Source: Mesorhizobium amorphae CCNWGS0123
GTDB taxonomy: Bacteria > Pseudomonadota > Alphaproteobacteria > Rhizobiales > Rhizobiaceae
Length of the DNA: 64,000 nt
Assembly: GCF_001686985.1 (NCBI RefSeq)
Contig: NZ_CP015318.1
Span: forward strand, 2,230,001 to 2,294,000
Direction of reading: 5' to 3'
Each line of letters begins with the position of its first letter. Positions within the stretch are counted from its first letter, which is position 1. Made by a program: the position numbers and the translations under genes. This document shows, in pieces, positions 44,684-53,707 of this stretch. A model generated the notes under the pieces. The model saw nothing but the letters and a program-made list of their open reading frames with translations. It did not search any database and had not been told where the DNA came from.

Positions 44684-47104
44684 ATGCGTACTCATGCACA
44701 AGCCGTTGTCATTGGCGGCGGCCTGATCGGCTGCTCCATCCTCTATCATCTCGCCAAATTCGGCTGGTCCGATGTCGTGCTTTTGGAGCGCGACGAGTTG
44801 ACGTCAGGTTCGACATGGCATGCGGCGGCCAACATTCACGGCCTGCATGATTCCACCAACATCAGCCGCCTGCAGCACTACACCATGGCCTTGTACAAGG
44901 AGCTGGAGACCGAGACCGGCCAGGGCTGCGGCATCTTCCAGCCGGGTTCGCTCTATCTCGCCCAGACCGAGGCGCGCGAGCACCAGCTGCGGCTCCAGGA
45001 AGCCAAGGCGCGGCGCTACAAGATGAATTTCTACGAGGTCGCGCGCGACGAGGCGGAGCGGCTGCATCCGCTGGTCGATTTCGACGGCATTCGCTGCATC
45101 ATGTACGAGCCGGAAGGCGGCAACGTCGACCCGTCCGGCGTCACTGCGGCCTATGCGGCGGGTGCCCGCCAGCGCGGCGCTGAGATCCATCGCTTCACGC
45201 CGGTCACCGCGACGGAGGCTCAAGCAGACGGCAGCTGGATCGTGCGCACGCCGAAGGGTGATATCCGCACGCAATGGGTGATCAACGCCGCCGGCCTGTG
45301 GGGTCGCGAGGTCGCCGCCATGGCCGGCCTGCAACTGCCGCTGATCCCCACCGAGCACCAGTATTTCGTCACCGAGACGATTCCCGAAATCGCCGCCATG
45401 GGCCGCCGGCTGCCCTCGGTCGCCGACCGCGACGGCGAATATTACCTGCGCCAGGAAGGGCTCGGCCTGCTCATCGGCGCCTATGAGCGCAACATGAAGT
45501 TCTGGGCCGAGGAAGGAACGCCGCTCGACTTCGGCCATGAATTGTTTCCCGACGATCTCGACCGCATCGAGGACAATATGGTGCGCGCCATTGCCCGTGT
45601 TCCAGCGGCCGGCACGGCAGGCGTCAAGCGCGTCATCAACGGCCCGATGATCTGGTCGCCCGACAGCGCCGTGCTGTTCGGCCCGGCGCCGGAATTGCAG
45701 AACTACTTCTGCTGCAACGGCATCATTCCGGGTTTCTCGCAGTCGGGCGGCATGGGCAAGCTGGCGGCCGAGTGGATGATCGAGGGCGAGCCTTCGCTCG
45801 ACATGTTCGCGTGGGACATGGCGCGCTTCGGCCACTGGGCCGGCAAGGCCTTCACCAAGGCCCGCGTGCAGGATCAGTACAGCCACCGCTTCAAGATCCA
45901 TTTCCCCAACGAGGAGCGCGCCGCCGGGCGCCCGGTCCGCACCCGCCCTGCCTATGACATGCAAAAGCAGATGGGCGCCGTCTTCGGCCTCAATTTCGGC
46001 TGGGAGCACCCGCTCTGGTTCGCCGCCGAGGGCGAACCGCGCGAGGAGACGATCGGCTTCACCCGCCAGAACTGGTGGGGGCCGGTCGGCCGCGAGGCGC
46101 GCATGCTGCGCGAGCATGCCGGCATCATCGACGTGTCGAATTTTGCCAAATACGAGGTCAAGGGACCGGGCGCGGAAGCCTGGCTCAACGCGCTATTCGC
46201 CAACCGCATGCCGACGGAGATCGGCCGCTCCTGCCTGACGCCGCTGATCGGCAAGCGCGGCGGCATTGCCGGCGACTTCACCGTGACGAAGCTCGCCGAT
46301 GACGAGTTCAGGGTGTTCGGTTCAGGCATGGCCGAACGCTTCCATCAAAGGTTCTTCAAGGCTGTCCCGCTGCCCGAAGGCACGACGTTCCGCTCGCGCA
46401 CCGAGGACTTTTGCGGCTTCAACGTCGCCGGCCCGAAGTCGCGCGAATTGCTGCAGCGGCTGACCAATGCCGATCTGTCGACGCAAGCATTTCCCTTCAT
46501 GCGCTCGCGCCAGATCACCGTCGCCGGCGTCGATGTGGTGGCGCTCCGGGTCTCGTTTACAGGCGACCTGGGCTGGGAACTCTATTGCCCGGCAGCCAGC
46601 CAGGTCGAACTCTACAGCGCCTTGCTCAAGGCGGGCAGCGAAGTCGGTGCCGGGCCGGTCGGCTCGCGCGCGCTGATGTCGCTGCGGGTCGAAAAGGGCT
46701 ACGGCAGCTGGAGCCGCGAATATTCGCCCGAATACTGGCCGCAGGAGGTCAAGTTCGACCGGCTTGTCAAAATGGACAAGGGCAAGTTCCTCAACCGCGA
46801 CGCCTACGCCGCCATCGCCGACAGGCCGGCGCGTGACGAGCTGATCATGCTGTCGATCGACGCCAAGGATGCCGATGCGACCGGCGGCGAGCCGATCTTC
46901 CTGCAGGACGGCACGCCGATCGGCCAGGTCTCCTCAGGCGCCTATGGCTACTTCGTCGAGCAGTCGCTGGCACTCGGCTATGTCAAGGCCGGCTCGGCGA
47001 GGCCCGGCGACAAAGTGTCGGTTGCTATTCTCGGGCGCCCGCACGACGCCGTGCTTTTGAGTGAGCCGCCCTTCGACCCCGAAGGCAAGCGGCTACGGGC
47101 ATAG
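44684..47104 (+). CDS. Dimethylglycine/sarcosine dehydrogenase-like FAD enzyme with GcvT domain
   Basis: An 806-residue two-part enzyme. The N-terminal DAO domain (1-370) has VVIGGGLIGCSILYHLAK at 7 and STWHAA at about 44, where the His is a site of covalent FAD attachment in family members. The C-terminal folate-binding GcvT-like domain (about 440-800) contains FNVAGPKSRELLQRL and GDLGWELYCPA. It demethylates N-methylated glycine derivatives, passing the one-carbon unit to tetrahydrofolate. RBS is GGGAAGAAA. It lies with the orphan binding protein and near the MttB-like gene, supporting methylamine breakdown. Confidence 0.9.
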   Translation: MRTHAQAVVIGGGLIGCSILYHLAKFGWSDVVLLERDELTSGSTWHAAANIHGLHDSTNISRLQHYTMALYKELETETGQGCGIFQPGSLYLAQTEAREHQLRLQEAKARRYKMNFYEVARDEAERLHPLVDFDGIRCIMYEPEGGNVDPSGVTAAYAAGARQRGAEIHRFTPVTATEAQADGSWIVRTPKGDIRTQWVINAAGLWGREVAAMAGLQLPLIPTEHQYFVTETIPEIAAMGRRLPSVADRDGEYYLRQEGLGLLIGAYERNMKFWAEEGTPLDFGHELFPDDLDRIEDNMVRAIARVPAAGTAGVKRVINGPMIWSPDSAVLFGPAPELQNYFCCNGIIPGFSQSGGMGKLAAEWMIEGEPSLDMFAWDMARFGHWAGKAFTKARVQDQYSHRFKIHFPNEERAAGRPVRTRPAYDMQKQMGAVFGLNFGWEHPLWFAAEGEPREETIGFTRQNWWGPVGREARMLREHAGIIDVSNFAKYEVKGPGAEAWLNALFANRMPTEIGRSCLTPLIGKRGGIAGDFTVTKLADDEFRVFGSGMAERFHQRFFKAVPLPEGTTFRSRTEDFCGFNVAGPKSRELLQRLTNADLSTQAFPFMRSRQITVAGVDVVALRVSFTGDLGWELYCPAASQVELYSALLKAGSEVGAGPVGSRALMSLRVEKGYGSWSREYSPEYWPQEVKFDRLVKMDKGKFLNRDAYAAIADRPARDELIMLSIDAKDADATGGEPIFLQDGTPIGQVSSGAYGYFVEQSLALGYVKAGSARPGDKVSVAILGRPHDAVLLSEPPFDPEGKRLRA

Positions 47105-47105
47105 A

Positions 47106-47125
47106 GAGACCCGTTCGGCGGTCTC
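47106..47125. terminator. Short hairpin between convergent genes
   Basis: GAGACC (47106-47111) pairs with GGTCTC (47120-47125) and an overlapping alternative stem GGCGGT/ACCGCC uses the next bases. It lies two bases past the dehydrogenase stop and before the convergent deacetylase end at 47143. No U-run is present. Confidence 0.4.
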
Positions 47126-47142
47126 AAACCGCCGCATGATCC

Positions 47143-48048
47143 TCAGCCGCCGAACCGGTTCAGCCAATGTTGGGCAAGGTCCGAGCGGCGGCAGATCCAG
47201 ATGTCGGGATTGGCCTTGATCTTGTCGAGGAAGCGGGCCAGTCCAATCATGCGGCCCGGCCGTGCCGCCAGCCGGCAGTGCAGCGACACCGTCATCATGC
47301 GCGGTGTCGTCCGGCCTTCCGCCACAAGCCAGTCGACCGCATCGCCGACATATTCGAAGAACTGGCTGCCGGTCTCCAGGCCCGAGCCGCGCGAGAAGCG
47401 GCTGTCATTGTTGTCGAAGCTGTGCGGGACGACCAGATGTCGCCTGGACCCGACCTCGACGAAATAGGGCAGGTCGTCATTGTAGTCGTCGCAATCGAAC
47501 AGGAAGCCGCCATGCTCCACCACCAGCCGGCGCGTGTTGAGGCTGGGCCGGCCGGTGTACCAGCCGAGCGGGCGGATGCCGGTGATCCGCTGCACGGCGT
47601 CGACCGTCATCGCGATGTGTTGCCGCTCTTCCGCTTCGCTCAGCGGCGCGTAGTCGATCCAGCGCCAGCCATGACAGACGATGTCGCTGCCGAGTGCGGC
47701 GATCGCCTTGCCGGCGTCCGGATTGAGCTCCAGCGCCCGCCCGACCACATAGAAGGTCGGAACGATGTTCTTATCCCCGAACAGCGACAGCAGTCGCCAG
47801 ACGCCGACGCGCGAGCCGTACTCGTAGAGCGATTCCATGTTGCGGTTGCGCAGGCCCGGCACCGCGGGCGACACGGCAAGGTCCGACAGGATCGCCTCGG
47901 AAACATTGTCGCCTTCGTCGATGCTGTACTCGGCGCCTTCCTCGTAGTTGACGACGATGTTGAGCGCCAGCTTGGTGCCGCCGGGCCATTCGGCCAAAGG
48001 CGGCTTGTCGCCATAGCCGACGAAGTCACGGGCGGGCAGATACGGCAT
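47143..48048 (-). CDS. Polysaccharide-deacetylase-fold protein, PuuE type (paralogue)
   Basis: A 301-residue NodB-fold protein closely similar to the 23681-24604 product: both share ARDFVGYG/RDFVGYG near the start, LALNIVVNYEEGAEYS, GSRVGVWRLL and SDIVCHGWRWIDY. The function (allantoinase-like amide hydrolysis or deacetylation) is inferred from the family. It is 25 bases downstream of the HisC-like aminotransferase. Confidence 0.87.
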   Translation of the reverse strand: MPYLPARDFVGYGDKPPLAEWPGGTKLALNIVVNYEEGAEYSIDEGDNVSEAILSDLAVSPAVPGLRNRNMESLYEYGSRVGVWRLLSLFGDKNIVPTFYVVGRALELNPDAGKAIAALGSDIVCHGWRWIDYAPLSEAEERQHIAMTVDAVQRITGIRPLGWYTGRPSLNTRRLVVEHGGFLFDCDDYNDDLPYFVEVGSRRHLVVPHSFDNNDSRFSRGSGLETGSQFFEYVGDAVDWLVAEGRTTPRMMTVSLHCRLAARPGRMIGLARFLDKIKANPDIWICRRSDLAQHWLNRFGG

Positions 48049-48073
48049 GTCTCAACTCTCCCCTCGGATACAG

Positions 48074-49141
48074 CTATCCGCCGCGCCTGTCGGTCATGAT
48101 GCGCAGCGCCCGGTCCATCATCTCCTGCGGGCCGACCGTTGCGCGCAGGCAGTCCGTGAGGCCGTAGCCGCCGAGGCTGCGCACGATGAGATCGGCATCG
48201 CGTAAGGCACTTTCGGCGGCCTCGGCGGCGGCTGCGTCGGGGAACCGGATCAGCACGAAGTTCGTCCGGCTTTCGGGTACATCATATCCGGCAGCCCGCA
48301 GATCATGCGCGAACCGGTCGCGAATCCCGGCTGTGCGGGCCACCGTTTCGCGCACATAGGCCTGGTCCTCGACGGCGGCGACCGCCATTGCGAGGCTCGA
48401 CGTGGTGACCTGGTTCGAGTTCTGCATCTTGCGCACTTCGGCCGCCACCGCAGGCGGAAACAGCCCCCAGCCGACGCGCGCGCCGGCCAGGCCATAGGCC
48501 TTGGACAGCGTGCGCAACACGACGGTGTCGCCGCGCCCGACGAGCGCAAAGATCGGCCGCGCATCCTGGTCGTCGAACTCGCCATAAGCCTGGTCGATCA
48601 CCAAGAGCACGTCGCCGCGCAAGGCGGCGCGCAAGCGCAAAAGTTCGGCGTTGCGGATGCGGGTGCCGGTCGGATTTCCGGGATTGCAGACGAAGACGAT
48701 CCGCGTCGCCGGCGTCACGGCAGCGAGAATGCTGTCAACCGAAACGGCAAAATCCTGTTCCGCCGCCTTGATGTAGGCCGCATCGGCGCGCGCCGCGGCG
48801 GAGGCCGCGAAATTATAGGCATAGGCGGTGCCCAACACCTCGTCGCCCGGTCCCGCGAACGCCGCGATGGTGCAACTGATCAGGTCCATCGAACCGGCGC
48901 CGCACAGGATCAGCTTGCGTTCGACCCCATAGGCCTGCGCGATCGCCTCGCGCAGCGCCGTCCAGTCCGGGTCGGGATAGAGATGGCTGCGGGCAATCGC
49001 GTCCTGGCCGGCGGCGATCGCCTTTGGGCTGGGCGGAAAGGCGCTCTCGTTCTGGGCAAGGGTTGGCCGGTCGTAGCCACCGAAATTCGCCAGAGCGAAG
49101 GCGGACATGGCCTCTATGTGAGCGGCAGCCTTCAGAGGCAT
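48074..49141 (-). CDS. HisC-like class-I/II aminotransferase (histidinol-phosphate-type)
   Basis: A 355-residue PLP enzyme of the HisC group. The PLP lysine is in RTLSKAYGLAGARVGWG near 210, CNPGNPTGTRI near 155, and YGEFDD near 186. The frame starts at 49204, but MPLKAAAH at 49141 places the LAQNESAFPPSP segment (usually about 25 residues in) correctly; neither start has a clear ribosome site. It is more likely a biodegradative or substrate-specific transaminase than the his-operon enzyme. Confidence 0.82.
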   Translation of the reverse strand: MPLKAAAHIEAMSAFALANFGGYDRPTLAQNESAFPPSPKAIAAGQDAIARSHLYPDPDWTALREAIAQAYGVERKLILCGAGSMDLISCTIAAFAGPGDEVLGTAYAYNFAASAAARADAAYIKAAEQDFAVSVDSILAAVTPATRIVFVCNPGNPTGTRIRNAELLRLRAALRGDVLLVIDQAYGEFDDQDARPIFALVGRGDTVVLRTLSKAYGLAGARVGWGLFPPAVAAEVRKMQNSNQVTTSSLAMAVAAVEDQAYVRETVARTAGIRDRFAHDLRAAGYDVPESRTNFVLIRFPDAAAAEAAESALRDADLIVRSLGGYGLTDCLRATVGPQEMMDRALRIMTDRRGG

Positions 49142-49327
49142 GGCAGGCCCATGGGAACTTTGCTGGCGGTCATCTCGTGAACTACCCCTGCCGGACTGGC
49201 TCATCAGGCAGGCTACAATCCGCCGGCGCGTTCACAAGCAAAAACTAGCCGCGCAATGGCTCCGAAATTCTAGCCCTTGTGGAGGCGCAGCCGCTATGGC
49301 GTCGCTCCAATGTCCGCGCGCTGGCTC

Positions 49328-50314
49328 TCACCAGCGCTGATGCACATGCGGCTTGATGTCCTGGTCGTAGATGGCCCGGACCTTGTCCATGACCGCGCCG
49401 GACAGTGGCGGCAATGCCGCGGCTTCGGCATTGGAGCGGGCCTGGGCTCGATTGCGTGCACCCGGGATGACCACCGTGACCGCGTCGAACATCAAGATCC
49501 AGCGCAGCGCGAATTTGGCCATCGTCGTATCGTCGGAAACCAGCGGCCGGATGCGCTCCACCGCTGCCAGCCCGACCTCATAGGGCACGCCCGAGAAGGT
49601 CTCGCCGACATCGAAGGCCTCGCCGTTGCGGTTGAACTTGCGGTGGTCGCTGTCCTCGAACCTGGTGTCGGCCTTGAACTTTCCCGACAGCAGCCCGCTC
49701 GCCAGCGGCACGCGGGCGATGATGGCCACATCGTTCTTCTTCGCCAGGTCGAAGAACAATTCCGCCGGCCGCTGGCGGAAGGCGTTGAAGATGATCTGCA
49801 CGCTGGCGACGCCCGGATATTGCATCGCCTTCAGCGCCTCTTCGACGCGCTCGACGCTGACGCCGTAATTGCGGATCTTGCCTTGCTCGACGAGACGGTC
49901 GAGGCGCTCGAACACTTCCGGATGGTAGTAGAGGTCAGTCAGCGGGCAATGCAGCTGCACCAGGTCGAGCGTGTCCGCCTCGAGATAGCCGAGGCTGCGG
50001 TCGACCCAGTCCGTCAGGTTCTCCTGGGTGAAGCCTTCGACCGTCTGCTGCGGCAACCGCTTTCCGGCCTTGGTGGCGATGAAAGGCCGATCGCCGCCGC
50101 GTTCCTTCATCACCCTGGCGATGAGTTTTTCGGAGCGGCCATCGCCATAGACGTCCGCCGTGTCGATGAAGGTGACGCCGGCGTCGAGAGCGGCGTGCAG
50201 GGCGGCCACCGCATCGTCGTCATTGACCTCGCCCCACGAGGCGCCGATCGCCCATGAGCCAAAGCCGATCTCGCTGACCTGGCGTCCGGTGCGGCCGAAT
50301 TTCCGTGACTGCAT
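49328..50314 (-). CDS. Aldo/keto reductase
   Basis: A 328-residue (beta/alpha)8 NADPH-dependent reductase. Catalytic Asp and Tyr in FIDTADVYGDG (about 50-56), Lys in ATKAGKRLPQQ (about 80) and His in VQLHCPLTDLY (about 120) are intact. SEIGFGSWAIGASWG is the typical N-terminus. It is divergent from the Liv-type operon with the FadR-type site 50420-50438 between them. Confidence 0.9.
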   Translation of the reverse strand: MQSRKFGRTGRQVSEIGFGSWAIGASWGEVNDDDAVAALHAALDAGVTFIDTADVYGDGRSEKLIARVMKERGGDRPFIATKAGKRLPQQTVEGFTQENLTDWVDRSLGYLEADTLDLVQLHCPLTDLYYHPEVFERLDRLVEQGKIRNYGVSVERVEEALKAMQYPGVASVQIIFNAFRQRPAELFFDLAKKNDVAIIARVPLASGLLSGKFKADTRFEDSDHRKFNRNGEAFDVGETFSGVPYEVGLAAVERIRPLVSDDTTMAKFALRWILMFDAVTVVIPGARNRAQARSNAEAAALPPLSGAVMDKVRAIYDQDIKPHVHQRW

Positions 50315-50419
50315 TTTCCGTTCCTCGTTCCTGCTCGCGTGCGATTCTCAATTTCGCCCGCGGCATCTAACCGAATGATGACACGATTGACATCCGCTCT
50401 CGACAGATTTACCAGATTA

Positions 50420-50438
50420 CAGGGTTGTATGACAACCC
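50420..50438. promoter_or_regulatory. FadR/GntR-type operator, copy 1
   Basis: GGGTTGT (50422-50428) and ACAACCC (50432-50438) form a perfect 17-bp palindrome around ATG. Its core TTGTATGACAA fits the FadR-subfamily consensus TNGTNNNACNA. The sequence CAGGGTTGTATGA is repeated exactly near 60596 (reverse strand). It lies between the divergent aldo/keto reductase and Liv-type operon, 39 bp before the TTG start at 50478. Confidence 0.7.
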
Positions 50439-50477
50439 GGTAAGAATGCAAGATTTTGGAGTCGGGAGGACCTCAAA

Positions 50478-51692
50478 TTGAAAACCGTTCTGAAACTGGG
50501 CGTGTCGGCGGCATTCTGCCTTGGCTCGCTTGCCTATCCAGCATTGGCCGAAGACAACATCGTCAAGATCGGCGTCGTCGCGGCGGAGTCAGGGTCGTTC
50601 GTTTCCGCCGGTCATACTTTGCCGGCGGGCGTCGGGCTTGCCGTCAAGCAGATCAACGACGCCGGCGGCATCAAGGTCGGCGGCAAGACCTACAAGCTTG
50701 AAATGGTCAAACGCGACGACCGCACCGACATCGCCACCGCCATCGCCGCCACCCAGGAGTTGGTGCGCGACGTGAAGGTGCAGGCGATCTTCGGGTCGGA
50801 AACACATGACTTCACTCTGGCGATGGCCAAGATCACGCAGCCGGCCAAGATCATCCATTTCGCCGGCAATTCGACGTTGGCGAAAATCCTGACGCCGGAT
50901 TCGGTCAAGCCGGGCGGCGAGGATCACTATCTCTTCCAGTCCGAGCCGCAGGAATTCCAGCGGTCTGGATCGACGGCGAGCGGCGTGCTCACGCTTCTCG
51001 AGCCGTTGCTCGGCTACAAGCCGAAGAAATCGGTGATGATCGTCGGCAACGACGCGACCGGCCAGTTCCTGTCATCCTACTATTTCAAGGCATTGAAGGC
51101 CGAGGGGCAGGACGTTCCCGACATCATCTTCTACCCACCGGACACGACCGACTTCTCGCCGTTCCTGACCCGCGCCAAGAGCCTCAATCCGGACATCATC
51201 CATTTCTGGTACAATGGCGATTCAACGCTGACGGCGCTGCCGCAGGCGCTCGAACTGGGTGCTGCCAAGAGCTACTTCCTGTTCGGCGTCGACCCCGGCA
51301 TCTGGAAGGAGAAGCAGCTTTCGGCCGATGTGCCGGTGGCGATGAGCTGTGTTCCGGTCTGTTGGGGCGAATCCTCCAATCCGAAAGCCAAGGCCTATTT
51401 CGACGCTTATTTCGCGGCCGGCGCTCCGCACGGGGTGACCTCGTCGGTGTCGCTGCTCTATCACGACTATGTCCACTTCCTGGCCGAGGCGTGGGAGAAG
51501 GCCGGCAGCTTCGATCCGGACAAGACGGTCGAAGCACTGCTGACCCTCCACCATCAGGGCGTGGTCTCGGATGACCTGACTTTCAACCCAACCCATCAGG
51601 TCACCCATGCCACCGAGGTCTGCGCCGCGGCGCCCGGCGGTGACATCTCCTGCTCGATGCAGCAGCCGCCGGCAGAAGCGCCGAAGAGCTGA
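50478..51692 (+). CDS. Liv-type ABC transporter substrate-binding protein
   Basis: A 404-residue periplasmic binding protein of the branched-chain-amino-acid/amide group. Signal peptide MKTVLKLGVSAAFCLGSLAYPALA is followed by EDNIVKIGVVAAESGSF. The start codon is TTG at 50478 with GGGAGGA at 50464-50470. The two-lobe type-I fold continues with VKQINDAGGIKVGGK. It feeds the LivH/LivM permeases downstream. The family binds amino acids, amides, urea or aromatic acids; the ligand is not defined here. Confidence 0.9.
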   Translation: MKTVLKLGVSAAFCLGSLAYPALAEDNIVKIGVVAAESGSFVSAGHTLPAGVGLAVKQINDAGGIKVGGKTYKLEMVKRDDRTDIATAIAATQELVRDVKVQAIFGSETHDFTLAMAKITQPAKIIHFAGNSTLAKILTPDSVKPGGEDHYLFQSEPQEFQRSGSTASGVLTLLEPLLGYKPKKSVMIVGNDATGQFLSSYYFKALKAEGQDVPDIIFYPPDTTDFSPFLTRAKSLNPDIIHFWYNGDSTLTALPQALELGAAKSYFLFGVDPGIWKEKQLSADVPVAMSCVPVCWGESSNPKAKAYFDAYFAAGAPHGVTSSVSLLYHDYVHFLAEAWEKAGSFDPDKTVEALLTLHHQGVVSDDLTFNPTHQVTHATEVCAAAPGGDISCSMQQPPAEAPKS

Positions 51693-51711
51693 GCTCCTGG
51701 GGCCGATCCTT

Positions 51712-51742
51712 GTACTGGCGGCGCAGTTCGCGCCGCCAGTAC
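51712..51742 (+). terminator. Strong intercistronic hairpin between binding protein and permease
   Basis: GTACTGGCGGCGC (51712-51724) pairs perfectly with 51730-51742 across a five-base loop, a 13-bp stem. It lies 20 bases past the binding-protein stop and 44 before the LivH start, the same layout as at 219. No U-run follows. Confidence 0.6.
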
Positions 51743-51785
51743 CCATCCGGGCAGACCAGGTCGCCGGCCACCACGTCAACAGCGG

Positions 51786-52667
51786 ATGCGCGCCGTGGAC
51801 ATTTTCATACAGCAAATATTGAACGGGCTTTCCATCGCCAGCGTGATCACGCTGATCGCCGTTGGCGTCACCCTGATCTTTGGCCTGACCGGCATCATCA
51901 ACTTCGCCCATGGCGAGTTCCTGATGATCGGCGGCATCGTCACCTGGCTGGCTGTCAGTGCCGGCCTCGGCTTCCCGTTGGCGGCTGTGCTGGCGATCCT
52001 GGCGGTCGGGCTGATGGGCTACATTCTCGAGCGCGGCATTTTCCGCTTCACGCTGGAACGGCCGACCAACGGCTTCATCGTCTCGCTCGGCCTCATCGTC
52101 GTGCTGCAGCATGTCGTCGTGCTGTTCTGGAACCCCAACCAGAAAAGCATCCCGCGCCCGCTGACCACGGTCTGGGAGGTTGGCGGCGTGCGCATCGCTT
52201 CCGTGCGCGTCATGGTCATCCTGATCACCGTCGCCGTGGTGGCGCTCAGCTTCAGAATGATCACGGCCAGCCGCTACGGCCGGGCGCTCAGGGCAAGCGT
52301 CGAGGACCGTGACACCGCGGCGTTGATGGGCATTCCGGTGCGCCGCTACATCACCGGCGTGTTCGTGCTCGGCAGTGCGCTGGCCGGGCTCGGCGGCGCG
52401 CTGCTGATCGCGCTGTTTCCGATCACGCCTTTCACCGGCGGCACCATGGTCATGAAGGGCTTCGCCGTCGCGCTGATCGGCGGGCTCGGCAACATCTATG
52501 GCGCTGTCGCCGCCGGCCTCATCCTCGGCATCGTCGAAGGCTTCAGCGCCGGCTACGGCTTCTCGCAATGGACCGATGCTTACTCCTTCGTCCTGATGAT
52601 CCTGGTGCTCCTCTTCCGTCCGCACGGCCTTTTCGGCGGCACCAGCGGACCCAGGATGGCGTCATGA
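51786..52667 (+). CDS. Liv-type ABC transporter permease (LivH-like)
   Basis: A 293-residue permease with about eight hydrophobic helices; LNGLSIASVITLIAVGVTLIFGLTGIINFAHGEF is the LivH N-terminal signature. It also has the loop RASVEDRDTAALMGI near 165. Start ATG 51786, possibly GTG 51795. Forms the channel with LivM-like protein; overlaps it by four bases. Confidence 0.92.
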   Translation: MRAVDIFIQQILNGLSIASVITLIAVGVTLIFGLTGIINFAHGEFLMIGGIVTWLAVSAGLGFPLAAVLAILAVGLMGYILERGIFRFTLERPTNGFIVSLGLIVVLQHVVVLFWNPNQKSIPRPLTTVWEVGGVRIASVRVMVILITVAVVALSFRMITASRYGRALRASVEDRDTAALMGIPVRRYITGVFVLGSALAGLGGALLIALFPITPFTGGTMVMKGFAVALIGGLGNIYGAVAAGLILGIVEGFSAGYGFSQWTDAYSFVLMILVLLFRPHGLFGGTSGPRMAS

Positions 52668-53707
52668 TTGCAAGCAGACAGCCAAACGGCTCCGCGATAT
52701 CCGCCCTGCGGTCCCTGCTGCCGGTTCTGGTGGTCCTTGCGCTGATCGCCCTGGTGCCGCTGCTTTCGCCCAGCAACCGCTTCCTGTCGCTGGCGATCTC
52801 GGCCGGCATCAACGTCATTGCGCTCTACGGGCTTTCGGTGCTGTTCGGCCAGACCGGCATCCTGTCGATGGGCCATGCGGCACTTGTCGGTGTCGGTGCC
52901 TATACGGCGGCGATCCTGGCGCGTGACCTGTGCACCGGCTTCTGGCTGGCGCTTCCGGCGGCAGCGCTTGCGAGCGCCCTGTTCGCGATGATCGTTGGCA
53001 TTCCGTCGCTGCGGGTCGGCGGCCATCATTTCGTCATCATGACCTTCGCCTTCGGACAATTGCTGGCCATCGTGCTCACCAATGGCGGCGACTATACGGG
53101 CGCCGCGACCGGCCTCGACCTGGTCGGTCCGGTCACCCTGTTCGGCGCCGATATGAGCGACCTGACGCGTTACTATCTGATGGTGGTGGCTTTCGTGGCG
53201 GCCGCGGCGGTGGCGAGCTGGGCGATCATCAATTCGCCCTATGGCCGCACGCTGCGCGCCATCAGGGAGAATGAGAGACTTGCCGCTTCGCTCGGCATCA
53301 ATGTCGGCCGGCACAAGATCGGCGCCTTTGTCGTCAGCGGCATCTTCGCCGGGATCTCTGGCGTCCTGCTCGCCCATTTCCTCGGCCACATCTCGCCAAC
53401 CCAGTTCGCCTCCTTCCCCAGCATCTATCTGGCACTGATGGTGATGATCGGCGGCGCCCGTCTGATTGCCGGTCCGCTCGCCGGCGGCATTCTCGTCGCC
53501 TTCCTGCCGGAGGTGCTCAATCTCGATCCGGTGCAGTCGCGCATCGTCTACGGCGTCTGCCTGATCGCCGTCATCCTGCTTCTCCCCGAGGGATTGATCG
53601 CCGGCGTCGGGCAGGTCTTTCGCAGGCTGTTGGCGAGCGGGCAGCCGAAGCAGGAACGCGAAGAGCTCGACACGGCCAGCACCACACCTTCGGAAGTGCG
53701 GCGATGA
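52664..53707 (+). CDS. Liv-type ABC transporter permease (LivM-like)
   Basis: A 347-residue permease with the LivM segment ALYGLSVLFGQTGILSMGHAALVGVGAYTAA near residues 47-77 and the EAA-like IRENERLAASLGINVGRHK. ATG 52664 (overlapping the previous stop) is chosen over the frame from 52568. The C-terminal tail after residue 310 is charged and cytoplasmic. It pairs with the 51786-52667 permease. Confidence 0.92.
   Translation: MIASRQPNGSAISALRSLLPVLVVLALIALVPLLSPSNRFLSLAISAGINVIALYGLSVLFGQTGILSMGHAALVGVGAYTAAILARDLCTGFWLALPAAALASALFAMIVGIPSLRVGGHHFVIMTFAFGQLLAIVLTNGGDYTGAATGLDLVGPVTLFGADMSDLTRYYLMVVAFVAAAAVASWAIINSPYGRTLRAIRENERLAASLGINVGRHKIGAFVVSGIFAGISGVLLAHFLGHISPTQFASFPSIYLALMVMIGGARLIAGPLAGGILVAFLPEVLNLDPVQSRIVYGVCLIAVILLLPEGLIAGVGQVFRRLLASGQPKQEREELDTASTTPSEVRR

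Noticed and set aside
48074..49141. Housekeeping hisC
   Set aside because: No other histidine-biosynthesis gene is near; it is paired with a PuuE-type gene in a catabolic region.
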